Origin: Pseudomonas duriflava
Lineage (GTDB): Bacteria; Pseudomonadota; Gammaproteobacteria; Pseudomonadales; Pseudomonadaceae
NCBI RefSeq assembly: GCF_007830155.1
Contig: NZ_VLKY01000020.1
Span: 1-50,471 of the forward strand
DNA: 50,471 nt
Direction of reading: 5' to 3'
The position numbers and the translations under genes are program-made. Below the pieces are notes generated by a model. It searched no databases, had not been told where the DNA came from, and saw only the letters and a list, made by a program, of their open reading frames with translations. Each line of letters begins with the position of its first letter. Positions within the stretch are counted from its first letter, which is position 1. This document shows, piece after piece, positions 24,775-34,224 of the stretch.

Positions 24775-25718
24775 TAAGTCAATTCACACTCATGATGAGT
24801 ATGCCCTTGCTCTATTTGTATAGTGCTGTGATGAATTGCGTACTGACTTTTGAGCGTATGCACAACCTCATCCATGAAGTTGTCTCCAGGATAGCCTTCA
24901 GGGAGAACCAAGTGTACTGTAAGCGCATTTTCTGTAGTGCTCATACCCCAGATATGTAGATCATGCAGATCTGTGACGCCTGCTAGTTTCCGCAAATATG
25001 ACTCTATAGCGGAGCGATCCACATTGCCGGGTACGGCATTGAGAGCCAGCTCAACAGAGTCGCGTAACAATGACCATGTCCCTAGCATGATTACAGCAAC
25101 GATGATGAGACTCAGGATCGGGTCTATCCAGTGCCAGCCGGTATAATAAATAGCTATACCGGCCAATACTACTCCGAGAGATACAGCCGCATCGGCTGCC
25201 ATATGCATAAAAGCTCCACGTATATTCAAGTCACCTTTGCTGCCTTTGACAAACAGCATAGCCGATACACTATTGATAAGAATACCTACACCCGCTACAA
25301 CGGAAACGGTAAGTCCCGATACGGTTGCTGGTTCTGAAAATCGGTGCACTGCTTCCCAGGCAATGGCCCCACAGGCAACCAGCAATAACATTGCATTACC
25401 AAGGGAAGCCAGTATCGAAGATCCACGCAGTCCATACGTATATTTGCGGGTAGGAGACTTACGGCTCAGCAGTGCCGCTCCCCAAGCAAGTATCAACCCA
25501 AGTACATCTGACAGGTTATGTCCGGCATCAGCAATTAGTGCGGTTGAATTGGCCATGACACCGTAGGCGAACTCGACGATTACAAACCCTGCATTCAGGA
25601 TTGTAGCAATCAGGAACGCTCGATTATGGGTATCAACGGCTCCGTGAGAATGATGCCCTGCATGGCTGTGATTATGGCCAGCATGTGTTTCTTGACCATG
25701 CGCATGATGTTTTTCCAT
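24774..25718 (-). CDS. czcD: CDF-family zinc/cobalt/cadmium efflux protein CzcD
   Basis: This is a 314-residue cation diffusion facilitator of the inner membrane. The His-rich N-terminus (residues 2-29, HHAHGQETHAGHNHSHAGHH) and a His-containing C-terminus flank six membrane helices. The metal-site pair is seen in helix II (DAGHNLSDV) and helix V (HMAADAAVS). The ATG at 25718 follows AAGGA at about eight bases, while the longer frame overlaps czcS. It lies 44 bases after czcS and is co-directional with czcRS. Its TAG stop is formed from the TA target site plus the first base of the inserted element, so the insertion leaves the protein unchanged (see findings). Confidence 0.9.
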   Translation of the reverse strand: MEKHHAHGQETHAGHNHSHAGHHSHGAVDTHNRAFLIATILNAGFVIVEFAYGVMANSTALIADAGHNLSDVLGLILAWGAALLSRKSPTRKYTYGLRGSSILASLGNAMLLLVACGAIAWEAVHRFSEPATVSGLTVSVVAGVGILINSVSAMLFVKGSKGDLNIRGAFMHMAADAAVSLGVVLAGIAIYYTGWHWIDPILSLIIVAVIMLGTWSLLRDSVELALNAVPGNVDRSAIESYLRKLAGVTDLHDLHIWGMSTTENALTVHLVLPEGYPGDNFMDEVVHTLKSQYAIHHSTIQIEQGHTHHECELT

Positions 25719-25762
25719 AAAGGTAATCCTTATTCCAACTAAGACCAAATCAGCCAGGTTGT

Positions 25763-27196
25763 TCAGTGCTTGGCTAATATCAATGTGGAGCCAACTCGAG
25801 CTGACTTGGTTCGACCTTTCGGGAAGTAGAGACAAAAGACAGTGTTATGGCCCGGTGTGCTGTTGGCTCCAACGGAACCCTGATGCAGGCTCATGATGGA
25901 GCGAACAATCGCAAGGCCCAATCCGGTCCGCCGCTGATCGTGGACTCTTTCACCATCGACTCGATAGAAGCGTTCAAACAAATGTGGAAGATGCTCTGGG
26001 GCGATACCCGCGCCAGGGTTCTCGACACAAAGGCTGACGGTATCTTCCTGGTGAGATATTTGAATAGAAACCCTGCTTCCAGAAGGGGCGTGCCGAATAG
26101 CATTGGAGAGCAAATTGGAAATGGCGCGTTGCACCATGATTCGGTCCCCTTCTATCTGAGCCTCTCCTGTAATATCTAGATGAACGCCGTTCTCCTCGGC
26201 ACTAAGTGTAAACAGGTCGGCTACACGAAGTGCCTCATCTTTAAGTGAGATCAGCTCAAAAGGTACTTGCGAAGCGGGATGGCTGACGTTAGCCAGGAAA
26301 AGCATGTCAGAGACAATCTGGCTCACCCGCTCAAGCTCTTCCATGGAAGACTCCAGAACTGCCCTGTATTCATCATTGGAGCGCTCTCGTGTTAGCACCA
26401 CTTGGGCTTTCCCCATTAGATTAGTGATGGGTGCGCGCAGTTCATGGGCAATGTCATCCGAGAACTCAGAGAGCTGCTGAACACCGGTATCCAGTCGATG
26501 CAACATGAAATTGATACTGCGACCCAATTCCTCAAGTTCTCTAGGCAGCTTTTCAGTCCTGATTCTATGAGTGAGATCTTCTGTTGAAACCCTGGAAGCA
26601 ACACTTTGGAATTGTCTTAAAGGCCGCAAACCTTGCTGAGCTATCCACCAAGCTCCCATTCCAATAAACAGCAATAAAATGGGAATAGCCATTAATGAGG
26701 ATTTCACAAAGGCGTTAACAAGATGCTCGTCCTCTGAACGGTTTAAGGTTAGAAACACCTTAACCATCTGTCCTTGTTTCGTTTTTACATCTTGCGAAAG
26801 GGTGAGCATGTTGGCCCCTTCGCGTGAGATCCAGGGGTGAAACGTAGCAGTAGTGCCGGAGGGCAGATTCTGAAGAAAAGTATCCAACGACTTATTACCA
26901 ATAGTTAGTAACGGCGCGGTGCGTTGGGCATGATTAAAGATAGTTAGGGTCAGATTATCATGTCCCAAGACGAGATCTTGAAGTACATGGGTCCTTTGCC
27001 CTATTTCATTAGGTGTTACATCAACATTCAAGGCATGCTCGATACGCTGAAACTTGTTGCTTAGGTTTTCCCTGGCAAGCACATCAAGTTCTCGGTTTAA
27101 AGTCCAGTACGCGAGTATGATCAGTAGGAGCACAAGAACAGCTCCCATCCAGACGACCTTGATGCCTAGACGAAGCGACAAACTGGCAGAACTCAT
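25763..27196 (-). CDS. czcS: Heavy-metal sensor histidine kinase CzcS
   Basis: This is a 477-residue inner-membrane sensor kinase. It has membrane helix 1 (about 11-32), a periplasmic sensor domain (33-165), helix 2 (about 166-186), HAMP (about 188-240), the phosphorylated His251 in SDDIAHELRAPITN, and an ATPase domain with N and G boxes (NLLSNAIRHAP, RRTGLGLAIVRSIM). The layout fits the heavy-metal sensor kinase family (CusS/CzcS/CopS). The start overlaps the czcR stop by four bases (ATGA), as is usual for this operon. It should sense periplasmic zinc, cobalt or cadmium, or copper, and phosphorylate the regulator. Confidence 0.9.
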   Translation of the reverse strand: MSSASLSLRLGIKVVWMGAVLVLLLIILAYWTLNRELDVLARENLSNKFQRIEHALNVDVTPNEIGQRTHVLQDLVLGHDNLTLTIFNHAQRTAPLLTIGNKSLDTFLQNLPSGTTATFHPWISREGANMLTLSQDVKTKQGQMVKVFLTLNRSEDEHLVNAFVKSSLMAIPILLLFIGMGAWWIAQQGLRPLRQFQSVASRVSTEDLTHRIRTEKLPRELEELGRSINFMLHRLDTGVQQLSEFSDDIAHELRAPITNLMGKAQVVLTRERSNDEYRAVLESSMEELERVSQIVSDMLFLANVSHPASQVPFELISLKDEALRVADLFTLSAEENGVHLDITGEAQIEGDRIMVQRAISNLLSNAIRHAPSGSRVSIQISHQEDTVSLCVENPGAGIAPEHLPHLFERFYRVDGERVHDQRRTGLGLAIVRSIMSLHQGSVGANSTPGHNTVFCLYFPKGRTKSARVGSTLILAKH

Positions 27197-27867
27197 CCAC
27201 GCTCCTCAAGTACATAACCGACGCCACGAATGGTATGGATGAGCTTTACATCAAAGCCATCGTCGATTTTTGCTCTTAATCGGCTGATGGATACTTCTAC
27301 TACGTTCGTGTCACAGTCAAAATTGATATCCCAGACCAAGGAAATGATCTGTGTACGTGTCAGTACTTCACCTGATCGACTCATAAGCAGCTGTAGTAAA
27401 GCAAACTCCTTGGTCGTGAGGTCGATACGCTTGTTTCCGCGAAAAGCTCGATGCCGGCCCGGATCAAGCTCCAGCTCTGCTACCTTTATGACGTCAGGGA
27501 CATGAATCGCCTCGCTTCTACGCAACAGCGTCCGAATCCTGGCAAGCAGTTCTGGAAACTGGAACGGTTTGACCAGATAGTCATCTGCACCAAGATCAAG
27601 CCCTCTAACTTTTTCATCCAAACGACCACGTGCGGTCAGCATAATGACTCGTGTCTGTTTTCGCTTTCGAATAAGTTCAAGAACCTCCCACCCATCCATC
27701 TCGGGTAGGTTTACATCTAGTAGTACAAGATCATAACTATGCTGATGAACAAGATAAAGTCCATCAATGCCTGTGTTTGCGCAGTCAACAATATAACCAC
27801 TTTCGCTCAGGCCTTGATGTAAGTATTCGGCAGTTTTTGGCTCGTCCTCAATTACAAGGATGCGCAT
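27193..27867 (-). CDS. czcR: OmpR/PhoB-type heavy-metal response regulator CzcR
   Basis: This 224-residue response regulator has a receiver domain (1-115) with the acidic pocket at EDE (7-9), phosphorylation site Asp51 in LVLLDVNLPEMDGW and Lys of LVKPF. A winged-helix DNA-binding domain (about 125-222) follows. It belongs to the heavy-metal (CopR/CusR/CzcR/IrlR) group. It is divergent from czcCBA across a 566-base region that contains a perfect CATTACA-type palindrome in front of czcC, a good candidate for its binding site. It overlaps czcS by four bases. Confidence 0.92.
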   Translation of the reverse strand: MRILVIEDEPKTAEYLHQGLSESGYIVDCANTGIDGLYLVHQHSYDLVLLDVNLPEMDGWEVLELIRKRKQTRVIMLTARGRLDEKVRGLDLGADDYLVKPFQFPELLARIRTLLRRSEAIHVPDVIKVAELELDPGRHRAFRGNKRIDLTTKEFALLQLLMSRSGEVLTRTQIISLVWDINFDCDTNVVEVSISRLRAKIDDGFDVKLIHTIRGVGYVLEERG

Positions 27868-27907
27868 ATATCACCTAAAACAAAATATAATTTCCATTTC
27901 TTTTTAG

Positions 27908-27933
27908 CTAATTCATAAATATGTTTGAATTAG
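27908..27933. promoter_or_regulatory. Inverted repeat upstream of czcR
   Basis: CTAATTCA (27908-27915) and TGAATTAG (27926-27933) are perfect 8-bp arms with a 10-base spacer, 41 bases upstream of the czcR start codon. It differs from the CATTACA palindrome before czcC, so a different regulator, or a promoter element, may be involved. Confidence 0.35.
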
Positions 27934-28096
27934 TCAGAATGGCCTTATCCAAGTTAACGGGAACCTACGAAATAAAATCCTTTCCAGAGCCTCACACTAG
28001 AGTCTGTAGTAGCTACAGGGTCAAGAAATTTATGCTGTGAACTCAAGTACTTGCTGATAGCTCTATGCGACGAATCGCCACGCCATATACGCTGCA

Positions 28097-28128
28097 GGGC
28101 ATATAGGGCCTAGCCCTGAGCCCTTTTT
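28097..28128 (+). terminator. Orphan terminator-like hairpin in the czcR-czcC gap
   Basis: An inner stem AGGGC-CTA-GCCCT (28105-28117) and outer GGGC/GCCC arms (28097-28100 and 28120-28123) are followed by TTTTT (28124-28128). As read on the plus strand, this has the shape of an intrinsic terminator. There is no upstream gene on that strand within the gap. Confidence 0.45.
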
Positions 28129-28231
28129 GCCTACGTTTTTATTAACTGACCTTAATGTTACTAAATCTTGCATTCGACCGAAACCTTAACTCTACGGTAC
28201 CAGAGTAGTACAAACCGTAACGAATACTGCC

Positions 28232-28270
28232 AACATTACAGTTTTGTAATGTTCTAGTCACTTTTATGAT
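28232..28270 (+). promoter_or_regulatory. czcCBA operator (AACATTACA-N4-TGTAATGTT) and -10 box
   Basis: A perfect 9-4-9 palindrome occupies 28232-28253, followed 11 bases later by TATGAT (28265-28270) as a -10. An operator covering the -35 region is the usual arrangement for promoters activated by CopR/CzcR-type regulators. A related, imperfect copy lies before the PtrA-like gene at 35812-35833. Confidence 0.6.
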
Positions 28271-28442
28271 AAGAGCGCGCTCTTACAGTAACACTAGAAC
28301 AAAAGCGCGGAAGACTTATTGCTGTTGCTATTAATACTTGCCACTAAACACATAAACGTCTGACGCAGATATTAGAAACTAACTACTTGGCATATTTATT
28401 ATTGAGGGCGCTGTTGTCTCGGCGTTAATAAAATTGGATAGG

Positions 28443-29699
28443 ATGTTAAAGCTCAGTTCAATGAGACTTGTAGTTTTTTTGATTTGTTTGGGCAGCACTG
28501 GATTTATTTCCGCATACGCCGCTGATCCTAATCATTCATTAACGCTCGCTCAGGCAATCTCAACGGCCTATGAAAAAAACCCCGGGCTTTCTGCTGCACA
28601 ATGGGAAACGGGCGTTGCTCAAGGGATACATCAACAAGCCAGCCTGATACCTAATCCTGAGCTCGCCTGGGATGTGGAAGACACTCGTTCAGGCAGCCAG
28701 ATCAATAGCATCACCATCACCCAACCTTTTGAACTGGGCGGTAAACGTCAGGCTCGGATGAACGTGGCAGAAGTTGGGAAATCCCTAGCATCAGCTGAAA
28801 TTGTTTTAAAACGGAACAATTTACGAGCCGACGTGATTCAGGCGTTCTATTTGGCGTTACGAGCACAAGAAGGTCTACGGCTGGCCAACGAGTCATTGCA
28901 ATTAGCCGAGCGAGCAGTAACGGTAGCAAAATCCCGTGTGGTCGCGGGTAAGACCTCTCCGGTCGAAGAAACGAGAGCCGAAGTGCTGTTGTCGTCAGTC
29001 CGCCTGGAGGTAAGACGCGCTCAACTTGAGCAGGACAACGCCTATAAACAGCTTGCTTCATATTTAGGTAGCACCTACCCCACCTTTACTTCAGTGATAG
29101 GAAATCTGGAATATCTGCCCCGACTCCCTCAAAAGGCTGAGCTTTTAGCGCGTATCAGAAACAGCCCGGAGTTATACAAAGCCCGTCTTCAGATAGACCA
29201 AAGCGATGCAGAGCTAAACCTGCAGCGTACCCAACGAATCCCTGACCTGCGGGTAAGCATTGGTAGTCAATACGATGAGCAGGAACGTGAACGGGTAAAT
29301 CTTGTGGGCGTCTCCTTGCCGTTGCCACTGTTTGATCGCAACCAGGGCAATGTTCTTGCGGCCTCCCGCCAAGCGGGTCAGGCCATGGACCTACGCAACG
29401 CTACTGAGCTGCGCTTGATAAGCGAGACACAGCAGGCTTTTGAGCAATGGCAGGCCGCTCAGGCAGATCTTAATGAGATAAGAAATGCAATTCTGCCCGC
29501 AGGCCAAAGCGCTGTAGAAAGCGCAACGCGTGGTTTTGCCATGGGCAAGTTCGGCTTTCTGGATGTACTAGACGCTCAACGGACCCTTATTTCGGCCCGA
29601 GCCCAATATCTACAGTCATTAGCAGATGCTATCGACGCCTGGGTTCGTATAGAGCGCATCTACGGCGATACCACATCTATTACAGACAGCCAGGAATAA
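28443..29699 (+). CDS. czcC: CzcC-type outer membrane factor of metal RND efflux
   Basis: This 418-residue TolC-like outer membrane channel subunit has a signal peptide of about 27 residues ending in AYA-A and two repeated outer-membrane-efflux domains with long helical hairpins. The motifs PNPELAWDVED, VSLPLPLFDRNQGN and FGFLDVLDAQRTL are typical of CzcC. It forms the exit duct with CzcB and CzcA. The start is uncertain. The ATG at 28443 has a GGATAGG stretch immediately before it, while an ATG six codons later has none. It is the first gene of the czcCBA operon, downstream of a palindromic operator. Confidence 0.87.
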   Translation: MLKLSSMRLVVFLICLGSTGFISAYAADPNHSLTLAQAISTAYEKNPGLSAAQWETGVAQGIHQQASLIPNPELAWDVEDTRSGSQINSITITQPFELGGKRQARMNVAEVGKSLASAEIVLKRNNLRADVIQAFYLALRAQEGLRLANESLQLAERAVTVAKSRVVAGKTSPVEETRAEVLLSSVRLEVRRAQLEQDNAYKQLASYLGSTYPTFTSVIGNLEYLPRLPQKAELLARIRNSPELYKARLQIDQSDAELNLQRTQRIPDLRVSIGSQYDEQERERVNLVGVSLPLPLFDRNQGNVLAASRQAGQAMDLRNATELRLISETQQAFEQWQAAQADLNEIRNAILPAGQSAVESATRGFAMGKFGFLDVLDAQRTLISARAQYLQSLADAIDAWVRIERIYGDTTSITDSQE

Positions 29700-29746
29700 A
29701 TGGCGCCTTGTACTAACGAGACGCACAGTTGTGTATGGGAGTTTCC

Positions 29747-31042
29747 ATGAGTAAGAAGCACAAAACTAAGGTTGCTGCTGTCGTTGCATTAATGCTGGGG
29801 TTAGGTCTTAGCGCAGGTATCGACGGTACCTTTTCCAGTAACGCAGTACATGCCGAGGAGCACGGCCATGATGCAGACAGCCAGGCCGAGGAAGGTCATG
29901 AGCATAGCGATAGTGGCCATGACAAGGCATCTAAACGGAAAAAGGACGACTCTGAAAGCCACAGCGATAAGGAACATGATGAGGCCGAAGAGCATGGGCA
30001 TGAAGAACATAAAGAGGGCGAGCTAGAACTCAGTGCAGAGCAGATCAAAACTGCCGGCATTACGCTTGCCCAAGCTAAATCTGGCGTTGTTAACAGCTTG
30101 TTGGAGCTGCCTGGAGAAATAACCTTCGATGAGGACCGGACCGCACATATCGTTCCCCGTGTGGCAGGCGTAGTCGAGGCCATAACAGTAGGTTTGGGGC
30201 AACATGTTAAGAAGGGCCAATTGCTCGCTACTATTTCTAGTCAGCAAATCTCAGAACAACGCAGCGAGCTAGCAGCGGCTAAGCAACGCGCGGCGCTGGC
30301 CAGAACACTTTTCGAACGGGAGCGTACGCTTTGGCAGGACAAGATTTCGGCTGAGCAGGACTACCTGGAGGCACGGCAGGCTTTGCAAGAGGCAGAGATT
30401 TCTCTAAAAAATGCTCAGCAAAAAATGGTGGCCTTAAGTGGAAGTAGTAAGCCTACAGGGGGTAATCGCTATGAACTTAGAGCACCCTTTGATGGGATGA
30501 TTATTGAAAAGCATATCGCACTCGGAGAGGTCGTTAACGAAAACAGTAATGTTTTCATCATCAGCGACCTGGCCAAAGTATGGGCGACCTTTAACGTGTC
30601 AGCCAAGGACTTGGCCAAAGTAACCGTTGGAAAGGCGGTCGAGGTCAGTGCGCCTGAATTAGAAACTCAGGTCTCAGGAGTTGTCGCCTATGTGGGAAGT
30701 CTTCTCGGTGAGCAAACACGGGCTGCAATGGCGCGAGTCACACTTCCCAACCCTGAAGGCGCCTGGCGACCCGGCCTATTTGTCACGATCAAGATTGCTA
30801 CCAGCAGTCAGCGGGCAGCGGTCACAGTACCAGCACAGGCGATCCAAACCATTGAGAATAAGCCTACGGTATTTATACGTACCGCTGAAGGGTTTCAAGC
30901 TCAGTCTGTAAAAGTCGGAGCACGTGACGGCCAAGTCGTGGAAGTTGTCCAGGGGTTGACCGAAGGAACTCAGATCGCTGCGGAAGGCAGTTTCATTCTT
31001 AAGTCCGAGCTGGGCAAAGGCTCAGCCGAGCATTCCCATTAA
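29747..31042 (+). CDS. czcB: CzcB-type membrane fusion protein
   Basis: This 431-residue periplasmic adaptor has a signal peptide at about 1-30, followed by a long His/Asp/Glu-rich segment (about 36-95, e.g. EEHGHDADSQAEEGHEH) that probably binds metal in the periplasm. Then come barrel-sandwich, alpha-hairpin (about 165-225) and beta-barrel domains with the RAPFDGMIIEKHIALGE signature. The extra acidic/His segment is longer than in many adaptors and fits the zinc/cobalt/cadmium type. GGGAG lies before the ATG at 29747. It sits 47 bases after czcC and 24 before czcA. Confidence 0.9.
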   Translation: MSKKHKTKVAAVVALMLGLGLSAGIDGTFSSNAVHAEEHGHDADSQAEEGHEHSDSGHDKASKRKKDDSESHSDKEHDEAEEHGHEEHKEGELELSAEQIKTAGITLAQAKSGVVNSLLELPGEITFDEDRTAHIVPRVAGVVEAITVGLGQHVKKGQLLATISSQQISEQRSELAAAKQRAALARTLFERERTLWQDKISAEQDYLEARQALQEAEISLKNAQQKMVALSGSSKPTGGNRYELRAPFDGMIIEKHIALGEVVNENSNVFIISDLAKVWATFNVSAKDLAKVTVGKAVEVSAPELETQVSGVVAYVGSLLGEQTRAAMARVTLPNPEGAWRPGLFVTIKIATSSQRAAVTVPAQAIQTIENKPTVFIRTAEGFQAQSVKVGARDGQVVEVVQGLTEGTQIAAEGSFILKSELGKGSAEHSH

Positions 31043-31066
31043 TCGCCCCTCGTATCGAGAACTTCA

Positions 31067-34000
31067 ATGTTCGAACGTATTCTACAATTTGCCATTATGC
31101 AGCGATGGTTGGTGCTGCTTGCCGTCTTGGGCATGGCTGGTCTCGGCGTCTTTAGTTACCAGCAACTGCCGATCGATGCCGTTCCTGATATCACTAATGT
31201 TCAGGTGCAGATCAACACTGCGATGCCGGGTTTCTCCCCGCTCGAAACTGAACAACGTATTACCTATCCAATCGAGACTGCCATGGCAGGGCTGCCTCAC
31301 CTGCAGCAAACACGCTCGCTCTCACGCTCAGGCCTGTCACAGGTTACGGTAATTTTCGAAGACGGGACGGATCTGTATTTTGCTCGTCAGTTGGTCAATG
31401 AGCGTCTACAAGGTGCTCGTAATCAACTGCCCGAAGGTGCAGAGGCGATGATGGGCCCCATTTCGACAGGATTGGGTGAAATCTTCCTCTGGACGGTGGA
31501 GGCACAAGAAGGGGCGCTCAAGGAAGACGGCACGGCCTATACTCCAACTGACTTACGAGTCATTCAGGACTGGATTATCAAGCCGCAACTGCGCAATGTG
31601 CCTGGCGTAGCTGAAATCAATACCATTGGGGGCTTCAACAAGGAGTACCAGATTGCGCCAGACCCCAAGCGACTAGCGGCCTATAAGCTTACGCTTGCTG
31701 ATCTTATTACGGCCTTGGAACGTAACAATGCCAATGTTGGCGCGGGCTTTATAGAGCGTCGGGGTGAGCAATTGTCCATCCGCGCACCCGGACAAGTTGC
31801 CTCGGAAAAGGATATTGCCAATATTGTACTCACGACCATTGACGGCTCGCCCATCCGCGTACGCGATATTGCAACAGTTGGCATTGGTCGAGAGCTACGC
31901 TCTGGAGCGGCTACCGAAAATGGTCATGAGGTCGTTCTGGGAACGGTCTTTATGCTTGTGGGTGAAAACAGCCGCACAGTAGCGCAAGCAGTCTCCAAAC
32001 GACTTGAGGAGATCAACCGATCATTACCCAAGGGCGTCGTTGCTGTAACCGTTTATGATCGCACTATCCTTGTCGATAAGGCAATTGCCACTGTTAAGAA
32101 GAACCTGACCGAAGGAGCAATCCTCGTCATTGTTATTCTCTTTTTGTTCCTGGGCAATATTCGAGCAGCCTTGATTACCGCAATGGTGATCCCGCTTTCG
32201 ATGCTTTTTACCTTTACAGGCATGTTCACAAATAAGATCAGTGCCAATCTGATGAGCCTTGGGGCGCTCGACTTTGGGGTAATTGTAGATGGTGCGGTAG
32301 TCATCGTTGAGAATGCTATCCGCCGCCTGGCTCATGCGCAGCAACATCATGGCCGAATGCTCACTCGCTCTGAGCGCCTACATGAGGTATTCGCCGCAGC
32401 TAAAGAGGCACGTCGTCCGCTGATTTTTGGTCAGCTCATCATCATGGTGGTGTATCTGCCCATCTTTGCGCTAAGCGGAGTCGAAGGCAGGATGTTTCAT
32501 CCCATGGCCTTTACCGTAGTGATTGCATTACTTGGGGCAATGATCCTTTCGATTACCTTTGTGCCTGCTGCCATAGCCTTGTTTGTTACAGGAAAGGTTA
32601 AGGAAGAAGAGAATCTAGTGATGCGCTCTGCCCGGCGAGGCTATTCGCCGGTACTGGAGTGGGTCATGAAACACCGTCCATTAGTATTTATCGCTGCGCT
32701 GATTACGGTAGGACTGTCTGGACTCCTGGCTACTCGTATGGGTAGCGAATTTGTTCCCAGCTTAAGTGAGGGAGATTTTGCCTTGCAGGCCCTACGTGTG
32801 CCTGGCACAAGTCTGTCCCAATCAGTTGATATGCAGGAACGTCTGGAAAAGACTTTGGTGACCCGCCTACCTGAGATAGAACGTGTTTTTGCTCGAACCG
32901 GGACAGCAGAGATCGCATCGGACCCCATGCCGCCTAATATTTCTGATAGCTACGTCATGCTCAAGCCAAGAGAGCAATGGCCTGATCCAGACAAGCCTCG
33001 CGAAACGCTTATTGAAGAGATCCAAAAAGCTAGTGCAGCGGTACCAGGGAGCAATTATGAGTTATCTCAGCCCATTCAGCTTCGTTTCAATGAGCTTATA
33101 TCCGGTGTAAGAAGCGATGTGGCAGTCAAAGTTTTTGGTGATGATATGGATGTTCTTAACCAAACGGCCGCAACAATAGCCACGAGCCTGCAAAAGGTAC
33201 CAGGTGCCTCAGAGGTCAAGGTTGAGCAGACCTCTGGCCTGCCGTTGCTAACCATTAATGTCGATCGGGAAAAGGCTGCCCGCTTCGGCCTGAATGTCGG
33301 GGATGTCCAGGATACTATTGCCATAGGGATAGGTGGCCGGCAGGCAGGTACGCTGTTTGAGGGTGATCGACGCTTTGACATGGTAGTGCGCTTGTCAGAT
33401 CAGTTACGCACTGACATTGAGGGGCTGTCACGCTTGCTGATCCCGGTTCCTGCGCTTACAGGAAGCAATAGCGGGCAGATAGGATTTATTCCATTATCTG
33501 AGGTAGCGAGCCTGGATCTGGTAATGGGGCCCAATCAGATCAGCCGTGAGAACGGGAAGCGTCTGGTCATCGTTAGCGCTAACGTACGTGGCCGAGATAT
33601 CGGATCGTTTGTCCAGGAAGCCTCTACACGTATCGAACAAGAGGTAGAGATTCCAGCCGGTTACTGGACGAGTTGGGGCGGTCAGTTTGAGCAGCTGCAA
33701 TCGGCTGCCCAGCGACTACAAATAGTCGTGCCTGTAGCGCTGCTGCTGGTATTCGTTCTGCTCTTTATGATGTTCAACAACATCAAGGATGGCTTGCTCG
33801 TTTTCACAGGCATTCCCTTTGCACTGACCGGCGGTATTCTAGCGTTATGGTTAAGAGACATACCGCTCTCAATCTCTGCAGGAGTAGGCTTTATCGCTCT
33901 ATCTGGAGTAGCCGTACTTAACGGTCTGGTCATGATTGCTTTTATTCGGACCTTAAGGGAGCAAGGCAACCCATTGCAGCACGCTGTTACCTGTGGAGCA

Positions 34001-34213
34001 TTAACACGCCTGCGCCCCGTTCTAATGACAGCGCTTGTTGCATCACTTGGCTTCGTGCCGATGGCTCTAGCGACTGGGACTGGCGCTGAGGTTCAAAGAC
34101 CACTGGCCACAGTAGTTATTGGCGGGATTTTATCATCCACTGCCTTGACCTTACTGGTCCTGCCAGCACTGTATTTTTCTACACATCGTCGAGAAGAGGA
34201 GCAGGTGGCTTAA
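31067..34213 (+). CDS. czcA: CzcA-type RND heavy-metal efflux pump
   Basis: This 1048-residue proton-driven RND transporter of the heavy-metal (HME) family has twelve membrane helices and two large periplasmic loops. The helix IV motif DFGVIVDGAVVIVEN carries Asp402, Asp408 and Glu415, the proton-relay residues at the same numbers as I recall for CzcA of Cupriavidus metallidurans. This motif points to zinc/cobalt/cadmium rather than copper/silver transport. Length is typical and no damage is seen. It is the last gene of czcCBA and is followed by a strong hairpin at 34225-34253. Confidence 0.94.
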   Translation: MFERILQFAIMQRWLVLLAVLGMAGLGVFSYQQLPIDAVPDITNVQVQINTAMPGFSPLETEQRITYPIETAMAGLPHLQQTRSLSRSGLSQVTVIFEDGTDLYFARQLVNERLQGARNQLPEGAEAMMGPISTGLGEIFLWTVEAQEGALKEDGTAYTPTDLRVIQDWIIKPQLRNVPGVAEINTIGGFNKEYQIAPDPKRLAAYKLTLADLITALERNNANVGAGFIERRGEQLSIRAPGQVASEKDIANIVLTTIDGSPIRVRDIATVGIGRELRSGAATENGHEVVLGTVFMLVGENSRTVAQAVSKRLEEINRSLPKGVVAVTVYDRTILVDKAIATVKKNLTEGAILVIVILFLFLGNIRAALITAMVIPLSMLFTFTGMFTNKISANLMSLGALDFGVIVDGAVVIVENAIRRLAHAQQHHGRMLTRSERLHEVFAAAKEARRPLIFGQLIIMVVYLPIFALSGVEGRMFHPMAFTVVIALLGAMILSITFVPAAIALFVTGKVKEEENLVMRSARRGYSPVLEWVMKHRPLVFIAALITVGLSGLLATRMGSEFVPSLSEGDFALQALRVPGTSLSQSVDMQERLEKTLVTRLPEIERVFARTGTAEIASDPMPPNISDSYVMLKPREQWPDPDKPRETLIEEIQKASAAVPGSNYELSQPIQLRFNELISGVRSDVAVKVFGDDMDVLNQTAATIATSLQKVPGASEVKVEQTSGLPLLTINVDREKAARFGLNVGDVQDTIAIGIGGRQAGTLFEGDRRFDMVVRLSDQLRTDIEGLSRLLIPVPALTGSNSGQIGFIPLSEVASLDLVMGPNQISRENGKRLVIVSANVRGRDIGSFVQEASTRIEQEVEIPAGYWTSWGGQFEQLQSAAQRLQIVVPVALLLVFVLLFMMFNNIKDGLLVFTGIPFALTGGILALWLRDIPLSISAGVGFIALSGVAVLNGLVMIAFIRTLREQGNPLQHAVTCGALTRLRPVLMTALVASLGFVPMALATGTGAEVQRPLATVVIGGILSSTALTLLVLPALYFSTHRREEEQVA

Positions 34214-34224
34214 GTAAAGCGTGT

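Larger units (their letters stand above)
27868..28442. other. Divergent regulatory region between czcR and czcC
   Basis: This AT-rich stretch of about 570 bases has no coding frame. Notable elements are an inverted repeat CTAATTCA-N10-TGAATTAG at 27908-27933 close to czcR, a hairpin followed by five T at 28097-28128 that reads as a plus-strand terminator although no gene precedes it, and the palindromic operator and promoter of czcC at 28232-28270. A long leader of roughly 165 bases separates that promoter from the czcC start codon. Confidence 0.6.

Noticed and set aside
29801-30247. Several minus-strand open frames opposite the czcB N-terminus
   Set aside because: They are caused by the His/Asp/Glu-rich low-complexity segment of czcB read in reverse.
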